From Calliopum simillimum (Eukaryota > Arthropoda > Insecta > Diptera > Lauxaniidae), in the NCBI GenBank assembly GCA_951812925.1, contig OX638371.1:42878101-42942100 (forward strand): a stretch of DNA of 64,000 nucleotides. Reading direction: 5' to 3'. Below, piece after piece: positions 10,701 to 20,351 of this stretch (positions within the stretch are counted from its first letter, which is position 1; each line of letters opens with the position of its first letter). The position numbers and the translations under genes were made by a program. The notes beneath the pieces were generated by a model, which saw only the letters and a program-made list of their open reading frames with translations, was not told the origin of the DNA and made no database searches.

Positions 10701-11515
10701 TGGAAAAGCTAGGAGCTTTTTCCTAGCTGGTGGTGAAGTGTCCAGATTTATAAAAATCAAAACTATAAATTTTATTTTATTTCAAATTAATTTCACTTTT
10801 TTATTATAATTTCTTTAAGTTCACTTTTTCTTTTGGTTTTATTTTAGTTAATATTATTCTTCTTATTAATATAAAAACTATTTATACACTTAAATTAGCT
10901 ATTTTTATTTAATTCTAAACTTAATTTAAATGAATTACCACGACGATATTACCGATGACGATGATTTGGTGCGACGACGATGATACGGTTGCGAAGACGA
11001 AGAAAGACTGAATTTTGTGATTTAAAATGTTGACTTATTTAGCAGCTGCATAACTTGCACTAGCAAGGAACCGTTATTACAAGGTTGCGGCGAAAAGTCG
11101 TGCCCAAATTCTATTTTTTATGCACGCACTTTTCCATTATGTGCTGCTAAACGGTCAAAGACAAAATCATACGATTAAAGCGTTAGTGGACTGTATGTAT
11201 TTGTTGTTGTAAAGAAGAATGCGAGAAGATCAATCGAAGACGAAGAGTGGTGACAATGATTGTGTTGTTGTTGTTGCTAGCACGATAAAGAGATGTTGTT
11301 TTCTATGTTGACAAAAACTATGACGATGACGAAGACGAAGACGAAAGTGCGGGTGGTGCGACGAAAAAAGAGTAGCTACATAGTGACGACGACTAACTTA
11401 CGATGATGTTAATTTCTGCAAGTACATATGTATGTGCATATGTATGTGCATATGTAATTGCACTTGTTGATACCCCAGTAGGGATGATGACGGAAAGTTT
11501 GCCCGTGATCGAACA
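10701..11515 (-). repeat. BEL/Pao 3' LTR (815 bp)
   Basis: It begins TGGAAAAGCT and ends GATCGAACA on the plus strand. It matches the other LTR base for base except that its ATGTGCAT microsatellite (about 11424-11455) is 24 bp shorter. GACGAAGACGA-type repeats lie in the middle. Confidence 0.93.
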
Positions 11516-11530
11516 TCCTCCCCCCTTTGG
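11516..11530 (-). promoter_or_regulatory. Polypurine tract of the BEL/Pao element
   Basis: On the minus strand this reads CCAAAGGGGGGAGGA and abuts the start of the 3' LTR (TGTTCGATC). This is the usual plus-strand primer position. Confidence 0.85.
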
Positions 11531-11971
11531 AAGCCTGACTTCCAAAAGACCATTCGATTTCATGTGAACTTTCAATTGGCAGCTTACATGAAGATTTTGA
11601 CGATGAGAGTTGTTGATGATTGTGCTTGTGAATGGATGTGATTTAGGTAGCACAATGGGATGTTTGCCATCAATTGATAGCGATGAATTTTTGATTCGAC
11701 CTCCTACTTGTACAAGCCCATCATCTAAAAACTGTGAAAGTTGCGATAATAATGAATGATGACTTACTGCAAGATTTGACTGAAGAATTTTGATTTCTTC
11801 ATCAAAACAACGACGCTGAACATGGCGACATAAATTATGAAGAGTGTCAGTCAATTCCTTTGCTGTTTTAGGTCCAGTTTGTATGTTGAAACGTCGATGA
11901 AACGTCTTACAAAGACGAAAATACGAAGAAGTTTGTTGTAGTTGCTTATATATTTAAGTTGTGCGATGAGA
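11531..11971 (-). pseudogene. Broken integrase N-terminal remnant of the BEL/Pao element
   Basis: Continues the pol frame in two other frames. After the main frame stops, a second frame holds the short linker that normally follows RNase H in BEL/Pao (around YNKLLRIFVFVRRF). A third frame then carries TAKELTDTL and the pre-integrase block GGRIKNS...KHPIVLPKSHPF...NNSHRQNLH. The catalytic integrase domain that should follow is absent: the sequence jumps to a short stretch ending at the polypurine tract. At least two frameshifts plus a large internal deletion are therefore present. The first shift lies in a T6 run near 11974-11980. Confidence 0.8.
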
Positions 11972-14900
11972 TCAGAAAAAATGATCAACGATGAGAACTG
12001 TATGCTGGCGACGCTGCTCCGGCAAGTCATTGGTGACGTCAACGGAGCTATGAGGCCAGCTGATTTCGTCCAATAGAAGAAAATCTGGTCCATTGAACCA
12101 GAGTTGGTTCTCGATGAGATCGCTGACACTTGAGCCTCTGGATGCAATGTCGACTGGGTTCAATGGTGATGGAATGTGGTGCCATTGATAGTTTGATGTC
12201 AATTGTTGAATTTTGTGGACTCGATTTCTGACAAATGGTGTCCATCTTGACGATTCACGCTTGATCCAAGTGATTGTTATAGTTGAATCCGACCAGCAGT
12301 GTACATTTTCAGAATTTGGTGTGATGATTTTTGCCAAGTTCTCGAGAAGTTCTGCCAGTAGTAATGCTGCGCAAAGATCAAGCCTGGGAAGGGTTACTTC
12401 TTTGGTTGGTGCAACACGAGATTTCGCGCAGATGAGTGATGACCGTTTCCCTCCCCCAAGCTCAGTGACAGCATAGATACATGCGCCATAAGCCTTGGTG
12501 CTGGCATCTGCAAAGGCGTGAATATAAGAATCTGAATAAAAAGGAACAAACCATGGAATTCGAAAATGTTCGATGAGCGAAAACTGATGGCAAAGCGTAT
12601 TCCACTGCAAATGCACTTCTGGTGGCACACTCTTATCCCAGTCCAGTTTGAGTTTCCATAACTGTTGCATAAGTATTTTATACGTGACGATGATTGGGTT
12701 AAGAATCCCAAGAGGGTCGAAAAAACTGGCAATATGAGACAAAATAGTTCTTTTGCTCACTTTCGATGATATTGGTTGCTGTGTGTAGGTGAAAAGAAAA
12801 CTATCCTCTTTAGGTGACCATTTCAAACCCAGTGATTTGATGTACTCAATATCATTTAAATTGACAATTTCTTGTTTATCAGCAGCTGCTATATCTTCGA
12901 TGATACGTTGGTCGTTGGATGCAAATTTTCTCAACGGAAATCCGCAGGTGTTCAATAAAGCGATGACTTGTCGTTTGATTTCGATAACTTCTTGAATGGT
13001 GGAACCTCCTGTCATTAAGTTGTCAACATAAAAATCCCTGAGGGTCACCTGTGCGCCGATTGGAAACGATGTTGAATTGTTGTATGCCACTTGTTGAAGA
13101 GATTTAGTGGCCAAGTATGGTGCGCAGCTTGTCCCATATGTGATTGTTTGGAGTTGGTATACTCTGATGGGATCATTTGGTGAATCTCGCCACAATACAC
13201 ATTGCCACTTAGCGTCTTCTGGATCAACGATGATCTGCCGATACATTTTGGTGATGTCCGCCATAAGTACAAAGGGGTATGTTCTGAATCTTGTTAGTAT
13301 TGTGAAGAGATCCTCCTGAATTGTTGGACCAACGCGTAGAATGCTGTTTAGAGATTTCCCATTTCCAGTGCGGCATGACGCGTCAAACACGACACGAAAT
13401 TTTGTTGTTGAACTGTCGAGCTTTGTGACGTAATGATGAGGAATAAAATTCGCAGCCTTTGTTGCTGTCTCATGGTGAGGTACGAGAACCATGTGATTTA
13501 ATTTGTTGTACTCACCCATGAAATCGGTGTAATCTTTGCGAAGTTTTGTGTCTCGATTAATTTTATTTTCAATAGAGATCAGCCGCTTACGAGCAATTTC
13601 GTAGGATTGTCCAAGCCCTGTGGGATTTTCCTTGAATGGTAAACGAACGATAAACTTGTTGGTGGTGGGGCATCTTTGTGTTGTTTCTCCGAAATATTTT
13701 TCGCATTCCTCTTCCTCTGATGTATGCGATGGCAAATTGTTGTGAAAATTATCTTCGATTTTCCAAAATTTCTCTAGCAGCGTATCGATGGTCGGAATAA
13801 TTTCTGTTGTGCTTGATGACGATGAGGAGGCAAGCGATGAGCATATGGCATGGTACGATGATGATTTTGACTGGACTGATGACGCCGATGGTGTTGTTTT
13901 TGTGGTGATTGCTCCAGAAACAATCCAGCCGAGCTTTGTCTTTTGTAAAATTGGAAATCTTTCATGAAACTTGATTTGTCCCACTAGCAAAAGCTCGTAG
14001 AAAAGTCCAGCACCCAAGAGAAGATCTACTGGTCCTGGCTTGGTGAAGTTTGTATCTGCTAAATTTATATTTTTTGGGATGTTCCAATCCTTGATGTCTA
14101 AATGGCGATGTGGTTGACTCGATGTGATTGTTGGCAAAATAACTGCTTCAATTGTCGACGAAAATGTGTAGTATAGTGATTTCAATCCAAAACTACATAA
14201 CTCTTGGGCATTAGTTAGACATGCGCCAATGCCATTAATTTCCATGGGAACCTTTTTTCTTGAAACTCGTAAAAATTGCGCCGTGCGCTCTGTTATGAAG
14301 TGAAGTTGGGATGCTGAATCTAACAATGCGCGTACTACAATGGATACACCTATGGGGTTTGATAATTCAACTAAAGCAGTAGCAATAACAACGTTTGTAT
14401 GATTGTGTTGCACCTGGAGCACTGTTGATGAATGATTGTTGTTATTCGATGACGATGACGATGATGATTGTTGAGTTCGATGAAGGAGGGTGTGGTGGCT
14501 CACCATGCACTGTTGACATCTGTCGGTGGACGGACAGCTATTCGATGTATGATTCGTGCAAAGGCAATTCAAGCACAAATTTTTTCGTTTGGCCAAATTA
14601 TATCGTTCCATTGGATTCATCTTCATAAAAACAGCACATTTGAAAGCATTATGTGATGTGGACTCGTCACATAAGTTGCACTTTGGTTGATTTGTTGTAA
14701 CGAATGAAGACTGTTTCTGCATAATTCGCCCTTTTGATGATGAAGGCACTGGTTGTGATGGCCTTGAATACTGTTGTTTTGTTGATAGACGATTGGCTTC
14801 AATCATGTCAAAAGTTTGGCAACGGCGCTCAAGAAATGTTGAAAGGTCATCCCATGCTGGCAGCGTCAGTGTGTTCGATGATCTTTGGTCCCACTTTGAT

Positions 14901-15796
14901 GCAATCTCCTCTTCCCATTTTGACTGGGTTTGGGGATCCAATTTTGATACCACCAGATGCAAAACAATGCCGTCAGCTATCTGCGGCTTTGTCGCCAGTG
15001 ACTGCATAGCACGCATATTGGCATTAACCGTGTCGATAAATTCACGAAGAGACGAAACATTTACGTTTATGATTTTTTGTGTATCGAAGATGTGCTGCAA
15101 ATGTGACTGGAAAATATATCGCTTGTTATCGTAGCGTGAAACAAGCAGATCGATGGCTTTAGTGTAATTTGAGTCCGTAACCTCCAATGACTGAATAAGT
15201 CTTGCTGCATTACCAGAAAGGCTGGACCGAAGATATTGAAATTTCTCAATGCTACTTAAATCTGTGTTGTTGTGTACCATGACTGAGAACATGTTGTAAA
15301 AATCGAGCCATTCTCGATGCAGCCCTGTGAATGTTGTAAGTTGTAATTTTGGCAGATTTACTCGTGCGCGTGTCGATGAATTTTGTTGATGTGGCACTCG
15401 TGTACTGCTGAGATTTTCATTTAAATCAGTTGTTCGTAGTTGGGATAGTTTTTCTACGAACAATGATTTTACTAAGCAGAAGGTTTCTTCAAATTCACTG
15501 CGATGATCCTCATCCAGCTGTGTTTCATCTAAAACCTCGAGTTCTGCTTGAAGTTTCTCGAATGATTGAAGCATACGCTCAACTAGCGATATTTTGATCT
15601 CTAATGTCGTTGGTGATAACGAGTCCAGCTGCGAAAGGTTGAGCAATTGTGCTTTTAGTCGATTTACAATTTGCTGCCGTTGCAATAATTTTACGCGGAC
15701 GTCGCGTTCAATTATATCGCGTTCAATTTCGTCGCGTTCAACTTCGTCGCGATGTTGAGGAATTTGTACCTCACCATTATTGCCATCGTCACTCAT
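11972..15796 (-). CDS. BEL/Pao gag-protease-RT-RNase H polyprotein (1274 aa)
   Basis: One long frame with the full order of a BEL/Pao polyprotein up to RNase H. The charged N-terminus is followed by a DUF1759-type gag region (about residues 150-330). Cys-His knuckles lie near 372-440 (CNLC..H..C, CLNC..H..C, CQQC...H), then an aspartic protease with DSAS near 494. Reverse transcriptase follows with ADITKMYRQI near 846 and the catalytic box YVDN near 927 (YVDD-like, the second Asp replaced by Asn as is common here). RNase H has FADAS near 1097, an acidic LLAELLE and SDST. It ends by frameshift before integrase, so the protein lacks DNA-joining activity. Proteins would act in cytoplasmic particles. 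Confidence 0.9.
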   Translation of the reverse strand: MSDDGNNGEVQIPQHRDEVERDEIERDIIERDVRVKLLQRQQIVNRLKAQLLNLSQLDSLSPTTLEIKISLVERMLQSFEKLQAELEVLDETQLDEDHRSEFEETFCLVKSLFVEKLSQLRTTDLNENLSSTRVPHQQNSSTRARVNLPKLQLTTFTGLHREWLDFYNMFSVMVHNNTDLSSIEKFQYLRSSLSGNAARLIQSLEVTDSNYTKAIDLLVSRYDNKRYIFQSHLQHIFDTQKIINVNVSSLREFIDTVNANMRAMQSLATKPQIADGIVLHLVVSKLDPQTQSKWEEEIASKWDQRSSNTLTLPAWDDLSTFLERRCQTFDMIEANRLSTKQQYSRPSQPVPSSSKGRIMQKQSSFVTTNQPKCNLCDESTSHNAFKCAVFMKMNPMERYNLAKRKNLCLNCLCTNHTSNSCPSTDRCQQCMVSHHTLLHRTQQSSSSSSSNNNNHSSTVLQVQHNHTNVVIATALVELSNPIGVSIVVRALLDSASQLHFITERTAQFLRVSRKKVPMEINGIGACLTNAQELCSFGLKSLYYTFSSTIEAVILPTITSSQPHRHLDIKDWNIPKNINLADTNFTKPGPVDLLLGAGLFYELLLVGQIKFHERFPILQKTKLGWIVSGAITTKTTPSASSVQSKSSSYHAICSSLASSSSSSTTEIIPTIDTLLEKFWKIEDNFHNNLPSHTSEEEECEKYFGETTQRCPTTNKFIVRLPFKENPTGLGQSYEIARKRLISIENKINRDTKLRKDYTDFMGEYNKLNHMVLVPHHETATKAANFIPHHYVTKLDSSTTKFRVVFDASCRTGNGKSLNSILRVGPTIQEDLFTILTRFRTYPFVLMADITKMYRQIIVDPEDAKWQCVLWRDSPNDPIRVYQLQTITYGTSCAPYLATKSLQQVAYNNSTSFPIGAQVTLRDFYVDNLMTGGSTIQEVIEIKRQVIALLNTCGFPLRKFASNDQRIIEDIAAADKQEIVNLNDIEYIKSLGLKWSPKEDSFLFTYTQQPISSKVSKRTILSHIASFFDPLGILNPIIVTYKILMQQLWKLKLDWDKSVPPEVHLQWNTLCHQFSLIEHFRIPWFVPFYSDSYIHAFADASTKAYGACIYAVTELGGGKRSSLICAKSRVAPTKEVTLPRLDLCAALLLAELLENLAKIITPNSENVHCWSDSTITITWIKRESSRWTPFVRNRVHKIQQLTSNYQWHHIPSPLNPVDIASRGSSVSDLIENQLWFNGPDFLLLDEISWPHSSVDVTNDLPEQRRQHTVLIVDHFF

Positions 15797-15989
15797 GATT
15801 ACGACCGAAAAACTATTTTACGATGACGAGAATTTTTTAAATGTTTTTAAGTTGCGAAAAAATGTTCTGTCAATTTTGCGAAGATATATTTTTTTTGAAT
15901 TGTATTTAGTACGCGAAAAAGCAGTGAAATTAACAAATTGATTTTTACAAGATATTTGTAATCTTGATGAAAAATTTATAGTTTTTACA

Positions 15990-16006
15990 ATCCGGCTCGA
16001 AGGACC
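15990..16006 (-). promoter_or_regulatory. Primer-binding site, tRNA-Tyr-like
   Basis: Just inside the 5' LTR. The plus-strand text TCCGGCTCGAAGGACC is what the 3' end of insect tRNA-Tyr reads, from memory, so the minus-strand genome would pair with it. The final A of the tRNA CCA end is not matched (T at 16007). Confidence 0.65.
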
Positions 16007-16008
16007 TA

Positions 16009-16847
16009 TGGAAAAGCTAGGAGCTTTTTCCTAGCTGGTGGTGAAGTGTCCAGATTTATAAAAATCAAAACTATAAATTTTATTTTATTTCAAATTAATT
16101 TCACTTTTTTATTATAATTTCTTTAAGTTCACTTTTTCTTTTGGTTTTATTTTAGTTAATATTATTCTTCTTATTAATATAAAAACTATTTATACACTTA
16201 AATTAGCTATTTTTATTTAATTCTAAACTTAATTTAAATGAATTACCACGACGATATTACCGATGACGATGATTTGGTGCGACGACGATGATACGGTTGC
16301 GAAGACGAAGAAAGACTGAATTTTGTGATTTAAAATGTTGACTTATTTAGCAGCTGCATAACTTGCACTAGCAAGGAACCGTTATTACAAGGTTGCGGCG
16401 AAAAGTCGTGCCCAAATTCTATTTTTTATGCACGCACTTTTCCATTATGTGCTGCTAAACGGTCAAAGACAAAATCATACGATTAAAGCGTTAGTGGACT
16501 GTATGTATTTGTTGTTGTAAAGAAGAATGCGAGAAGATCAATCGAAGACGAAGAGTGGTGACAATGATTGTGTTGTTGTTGTTGCTAGCACGATAAAGAG
16601 ATGTTGTTTTCTATGTTGACAAAAACTATGACGATGACGAAGACGAAGACGAAAGTGCGGGTGGTGCGACGAAAAAAGAGTAGCTACATAGTGACGACGA
16701 CTAACTTACGATGATGTTAATTTCTGCAAGTACATATGTATGTGCATATGTATGTGCATATGTATGTGCATATGTATGTGCATATGTAATTGCACTTGTT
16801 GATACCCCAGTAGGGATGATGACGGAAAGTTTGCCCGTGATCGAACA
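16009..16847 (-). repeat. BEL/Pao 5' LTR (839 bp)
   Basis: Same sequence as 10701-11515, with two extra ATGTGCATATGT-type units (near 16740-16790). It is the 5' LTR in element orientation and would hold the promoter. The outer flank is CTATC. Confidence 0.93.
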
Positions 16848-16852
16848 CTATC

Positions 16853-17123
16853 TATTAACCCATTTTCCCCAATAAAAAACGAACTGCCAAGGTTTCGATT
16901 TTAAAAAGCATATCTATTAGAGTGCCTGGGGCTTTTAACCTAGGATTTCGACAAGACCGAATGAAACTACATTAAAAATAATTGTAACATTTTGCAAACT
17001 ATTTTTTCTAAAGTAATTTGAGGTCGTTGTTGAACATGAAAAATCCAATTATTTTTTATTGCTTTTAGCCGTTCCCGAGTTGTTCGGACATTTCTATTTT
17101 CGAGATTATAGCTTCATATACAT
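16853..17123. repeat. Foldback arm, partner at 25990-26345
   Basis: 16853-16912 completes the foldback centred at 10.38 kb. From about 16913 (GTGCCTGGGGCTTTTAACCT) the sequence pairs with the reverse complement ending near 26345 (ACCTAGG/CCTAGGT, GCCGTTCCCGAG/CTCGGGAACGGC, ATACATCAATATA). These are the outer arms of a composite foldback whose loop contains 17.1-26.0 kb. Confidence 0.65.
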
Positions 17124-17435
17124 CAATATATGAATGGGTTTTTTTGAAAGTGGAATAAGTCCACTTTTTCATAAACTGAGATATTGAAGGGTTTGCGTAC
17201 GACTCAATTTAAAAATATTGGCAAGCGCTATTTAACTGGTGTTAAGTGTTTACCACTGTAAATTTACCAAATTTTGTTATGCTGTAAAAATTTTTACAGG
17301 TGTAATAGAAAATAGTCGAGTTTTTTTGGTCTGAATGGACTTATTCCACTTTCATTTATAATAAATTTAAAAATTTGTTATACTTTTGTATGACTTATTC
17401 CATTTTTACTCACAAAATATTTTGTAAACTAAAGC

Positions 17436-18579
17436 AAAGGAAAATTAAAACTTAGAAAAATTTTACTTTAAAAACTGTTGTTGTTTTTTTTTCTTTTATT
17501 TTTGCCCAAATAGGGCTCTGGGAAATAATTACAACAATAACAAAAACAAAAAGTTCTTGTCGGACCTACTTTCGGAGGTATAGCCATCGGAAGATCGAGA
17601 TATATCTTTTATAAAAACTGTTATAAGTTGGGAACCCCTAAAAGGATTTCAATAATGTTAGTGTCATACGAAAGATATATTAATTTGCTATAAAATCAAC
17701 CCGAAAAAATTTTTAATGCGAGTGGTGGTTATGGAGATATTGCAAATTTCCAGAAAATTTGATAATTTTTTTTTTTTAAAGCACTATTTTTCCAGAAACT
17801 GTATCATTAACGCATAGTTTTAGTAACATAATATGAAAGCTCAATTTATTTCTTTTCATTCAACATGTAATTTGTACCTGATTTCTTGCACTAGCATACT
17901 TTTTTTTTATAGGAAAACAAAAAAGTAAACTAAAGAAATTTTCATGAAATTTTGCAAAACATTACAAGAACAACAATAATACCAGCAACAACAACAACAA
18001 AAATAACAATAACAACAATAACGATGTTTTTGCATAGTTTTCGATCAATTCCGATTCCTGTAGACTTTTCGATGCTTTTCAATAACTTACTTTTTTGTTT
18101 TCCTATAAAAAAAAAAATTGTAATGCAAGAAATCAGGTACAAATTACATGTTGAATGAAAAGAAATAAATTGAGCTTTCATATTATGTTACTAAAACTAT
18201 GCGTTAATGATACAGTTTTTGGAAAAATAGTGCTTTAAAAAGAAAAATTATCAAAATTTTCGTGAAATTCGCAATATCTCTAAAACCCCCACTCGCATTA
18301 AAAATTTTTTCAGGTTGATTTTATAGCAAATTAATATATCTTTCGTATGACACTAACATTATTGAAATCCTTTCAGGGGTTCCCAACTTATAATAGTTTT
18401 TATAAAAGATATATCTCGATCTTCCGATGGCTATACCTCCGAAAGTAGGTCCGACAAGAACTTTTTGTTTTTGTTATTGTTGTAATTATTTCCCAGAGCC
18501 CTATTTGGGCAAAAATAAAAGAAAAAAAAAACAACAACAGTTTTTAAAGTAAAATTTTTCTAAGTTTTAATTTTCCTTT
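17436..18579. repeat. Nested foldback with ~500-bp arms
   Basis: The arms 17436-17932 and 18082-18579 are close reverse complements (AAAGGAAAATT... against ...AATTTTCCTTT, and GGACCTACTTTCGGAGG against its complement near 18440). The loop of about 150 bp holds CAA/AAC-rich repeats. It splits the left arm of the larger foldback; the right arm has the uninterrupted version near 24110-24140 (AAAGC and AGTACA words adjacent). Confidence 0.8.
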
Positions 18580-19624
18580 GTAGTACAGTCATTTGGTAGT
18601 TTTACCTGGAAAGTTTTGCGGGATTTCTGCAAATGAGCTATTTTATAGATTTCGATGTGCTCTTTCAGAATTTCAACTTTGCTACCTCGAATCGTGTTCG
18701 CTCGCGCCGCCATATTGGAAAAATGGCGTCCAAAATCAGTTTTTTTCAAATATCTCTTTAACTATTACATTTCTATAAAAATATTGTGGCGCAATATTGT
18801 AGCTTATAAAATTTTCTATAAAAATGACCTATCAATTGTTTTCGTACGACTTATAACTTAGGAGATATCCTAATTTAAAATTTGAAAAAAATTAGTAAAT
18901 TGTGCATGCCGCTTATGAATAGGCACATTGATATGTTGAGATTAAAATTACGATAACTCATGAACGATGAGTCACACGTTTAAAACAAAAATTGTTAAAT
19001 ATAGGGAATTACTTGCACTACAATTTACATACAAAGTTTTTTTTCAGATGAGCTATGATTCGGGAGATATTTTTTAAACAAACCTAAAATTTAGAAAAAA
19101 GCCGTTTTTTCAAAATAGCTCCAAAACGGTTCGTCCTAGAAAAAAAATTTTTCATGCATTTTGTAGAACGTTTAATTTCCTATAAAGATGTTTTCGAAGT
19201 GTTTTTTCGTCAGACTTACCCTTCATGAGATATCGCGACTTGAAAATCACTCAAAACTGAACTTTGTACTGCGGATAGTACAATGTTCAATTTTGAATGA
19301 TTTTCAAGACGTGATATCTCATAAACGGTAAGTCGAACGAAAAAACTTTCTATAAAATGCGACAAAATGTTTTTTTCTAAAACTTGCCGTTTTGGAGATT
19401 TTTTGAAAAAACGGTTTTTTTTAAAACTTCAGGTTTGTTATAAAAATATCTCCTAATCTATAAGTCATCTGAAAAAAAAATCTTATTTGAATTATAGTGC
19501 AAGTAATTCTCTATAATTAGATATTTTTTCTTTAAACGTGTGGCTCACCGTTCATGAGATATCGTAATTTAAAACGCAACACATCAATGTGCCTATTCAT
19601 AAGCAGCATGCACAATTTACTATT

Positions 19625-20172
19625 TGTACGGGTAAAGGGTAGAATTAGGCGGACACAAAAATCTAAATTCGGTTTAAAATAGAATTTATTATAATATGTA
19701 AAAATCGGGATTGAAAATTCCAAAGTAAAATACAAAATATAATGTATACTTTACAATACAATATTGTTTTGTAGATGTGTACATAGATGTACTATATGGG
19801 TGCCAAAAGTGTCCAACGATGATCGTCTTTTGTCCACCGTTGTGCTGTCTTGTTAAATGTGGGTTATGTTTCTTTGATGTTGTCTCTGTTATCTCTGTTG
19901 ATTGTTGTAGAATGTCTCCGGGTTGTGTTCTGTGGATATTCTATGTGTTCTACGGTTTTATGTGTTATTGGTTGAGTTTTAATTTAGGTTTTTTTCTCGT
20001 ATGGGTTTCGGGAGGGTTCGCTGACTTGCGTTAATTCGATTAGAATGGCGAATTTCAACCTGTCATTTTAACTCGTTGCTAGCACAACGAGTAAACGACA
20101 GCAGAGCTGTGCGGCGGGTTGCAAAGGCAGACAGATATGCGAGATGCACACTGTTTACGTTTGACGTAAACA
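19625..20172 (-). repeat. 3' LTR of gag-protease element copy 1
   Basis: Begins TGTACGGGTAAAGGG and ends GACGTAAACA. 548 bp; the partner is 23250-23795. The last ~120 bp (GACAGCAG...GCGGCGGG..) are conserved with the LTR of copy 2. Confidence 0.9.
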
Positions 20173-20299
20173 TTCTGCCCGCCTTGCAGAATCTATGATC
20201 TGCAAAGAGACTTACAGAGTAAAATTACTTAAAATCCATACAAAGGGTACATCATTAAATTATATTCAAAATAGGGTGTAAAACAACTTAAAAGCCACA

Positions 20300-20318
20300 T
20301 TGGTAAGAGAGTTACCAA
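20300..20318. promoter_or_regulatory. Conserved 7-bp-stem hairpin in the 3' region, copy 1
   Basis: TTGGTAA-GAGAG-TTACCAA forms a perfect stem. The same stem occurs at 28627-28645 in copy 2 with a changed loop (TAGAG), at the same place between the ORF stop and the LTR. Stem kept while loop drifts suggests RNA structure; the role (packaging or 3' end) is unknown. Confidence 0.5.
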
Positions 20319-20351
20319 CTGTACGCAGCTCTTTAAGCCTTAGAAATATCA

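Larger units (their letters stand above)
10701..16847 (-). mobile_element. BEL/Pao LTR retrotransposon, integrase core deleted
   Basis: A complete insertion of 6147 bp, in minus orientation. Both LTRs begin TG and end CA, and are flanked by the 5-bp duplication CTATC (10696-10700 and 16848-16852), as expected for BEL/Pao. The internal region has a primer-binding site, gag-protease-RT-RNase H frame, a broken integrase remnant and a polypurine tract. Apart from two extra 12-bp units in one LTR, I see no difference between the LTRs, so the insertion is recent. The missing integrase core means it most likely moved with help from a complete relative. Confidence 0.93.

Noticed and set aside
12213..15134. 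Several plus-strand frames of 60-113 codons
   Set aside because: They are antisense shadows of the BEL/Pao polyprotein.
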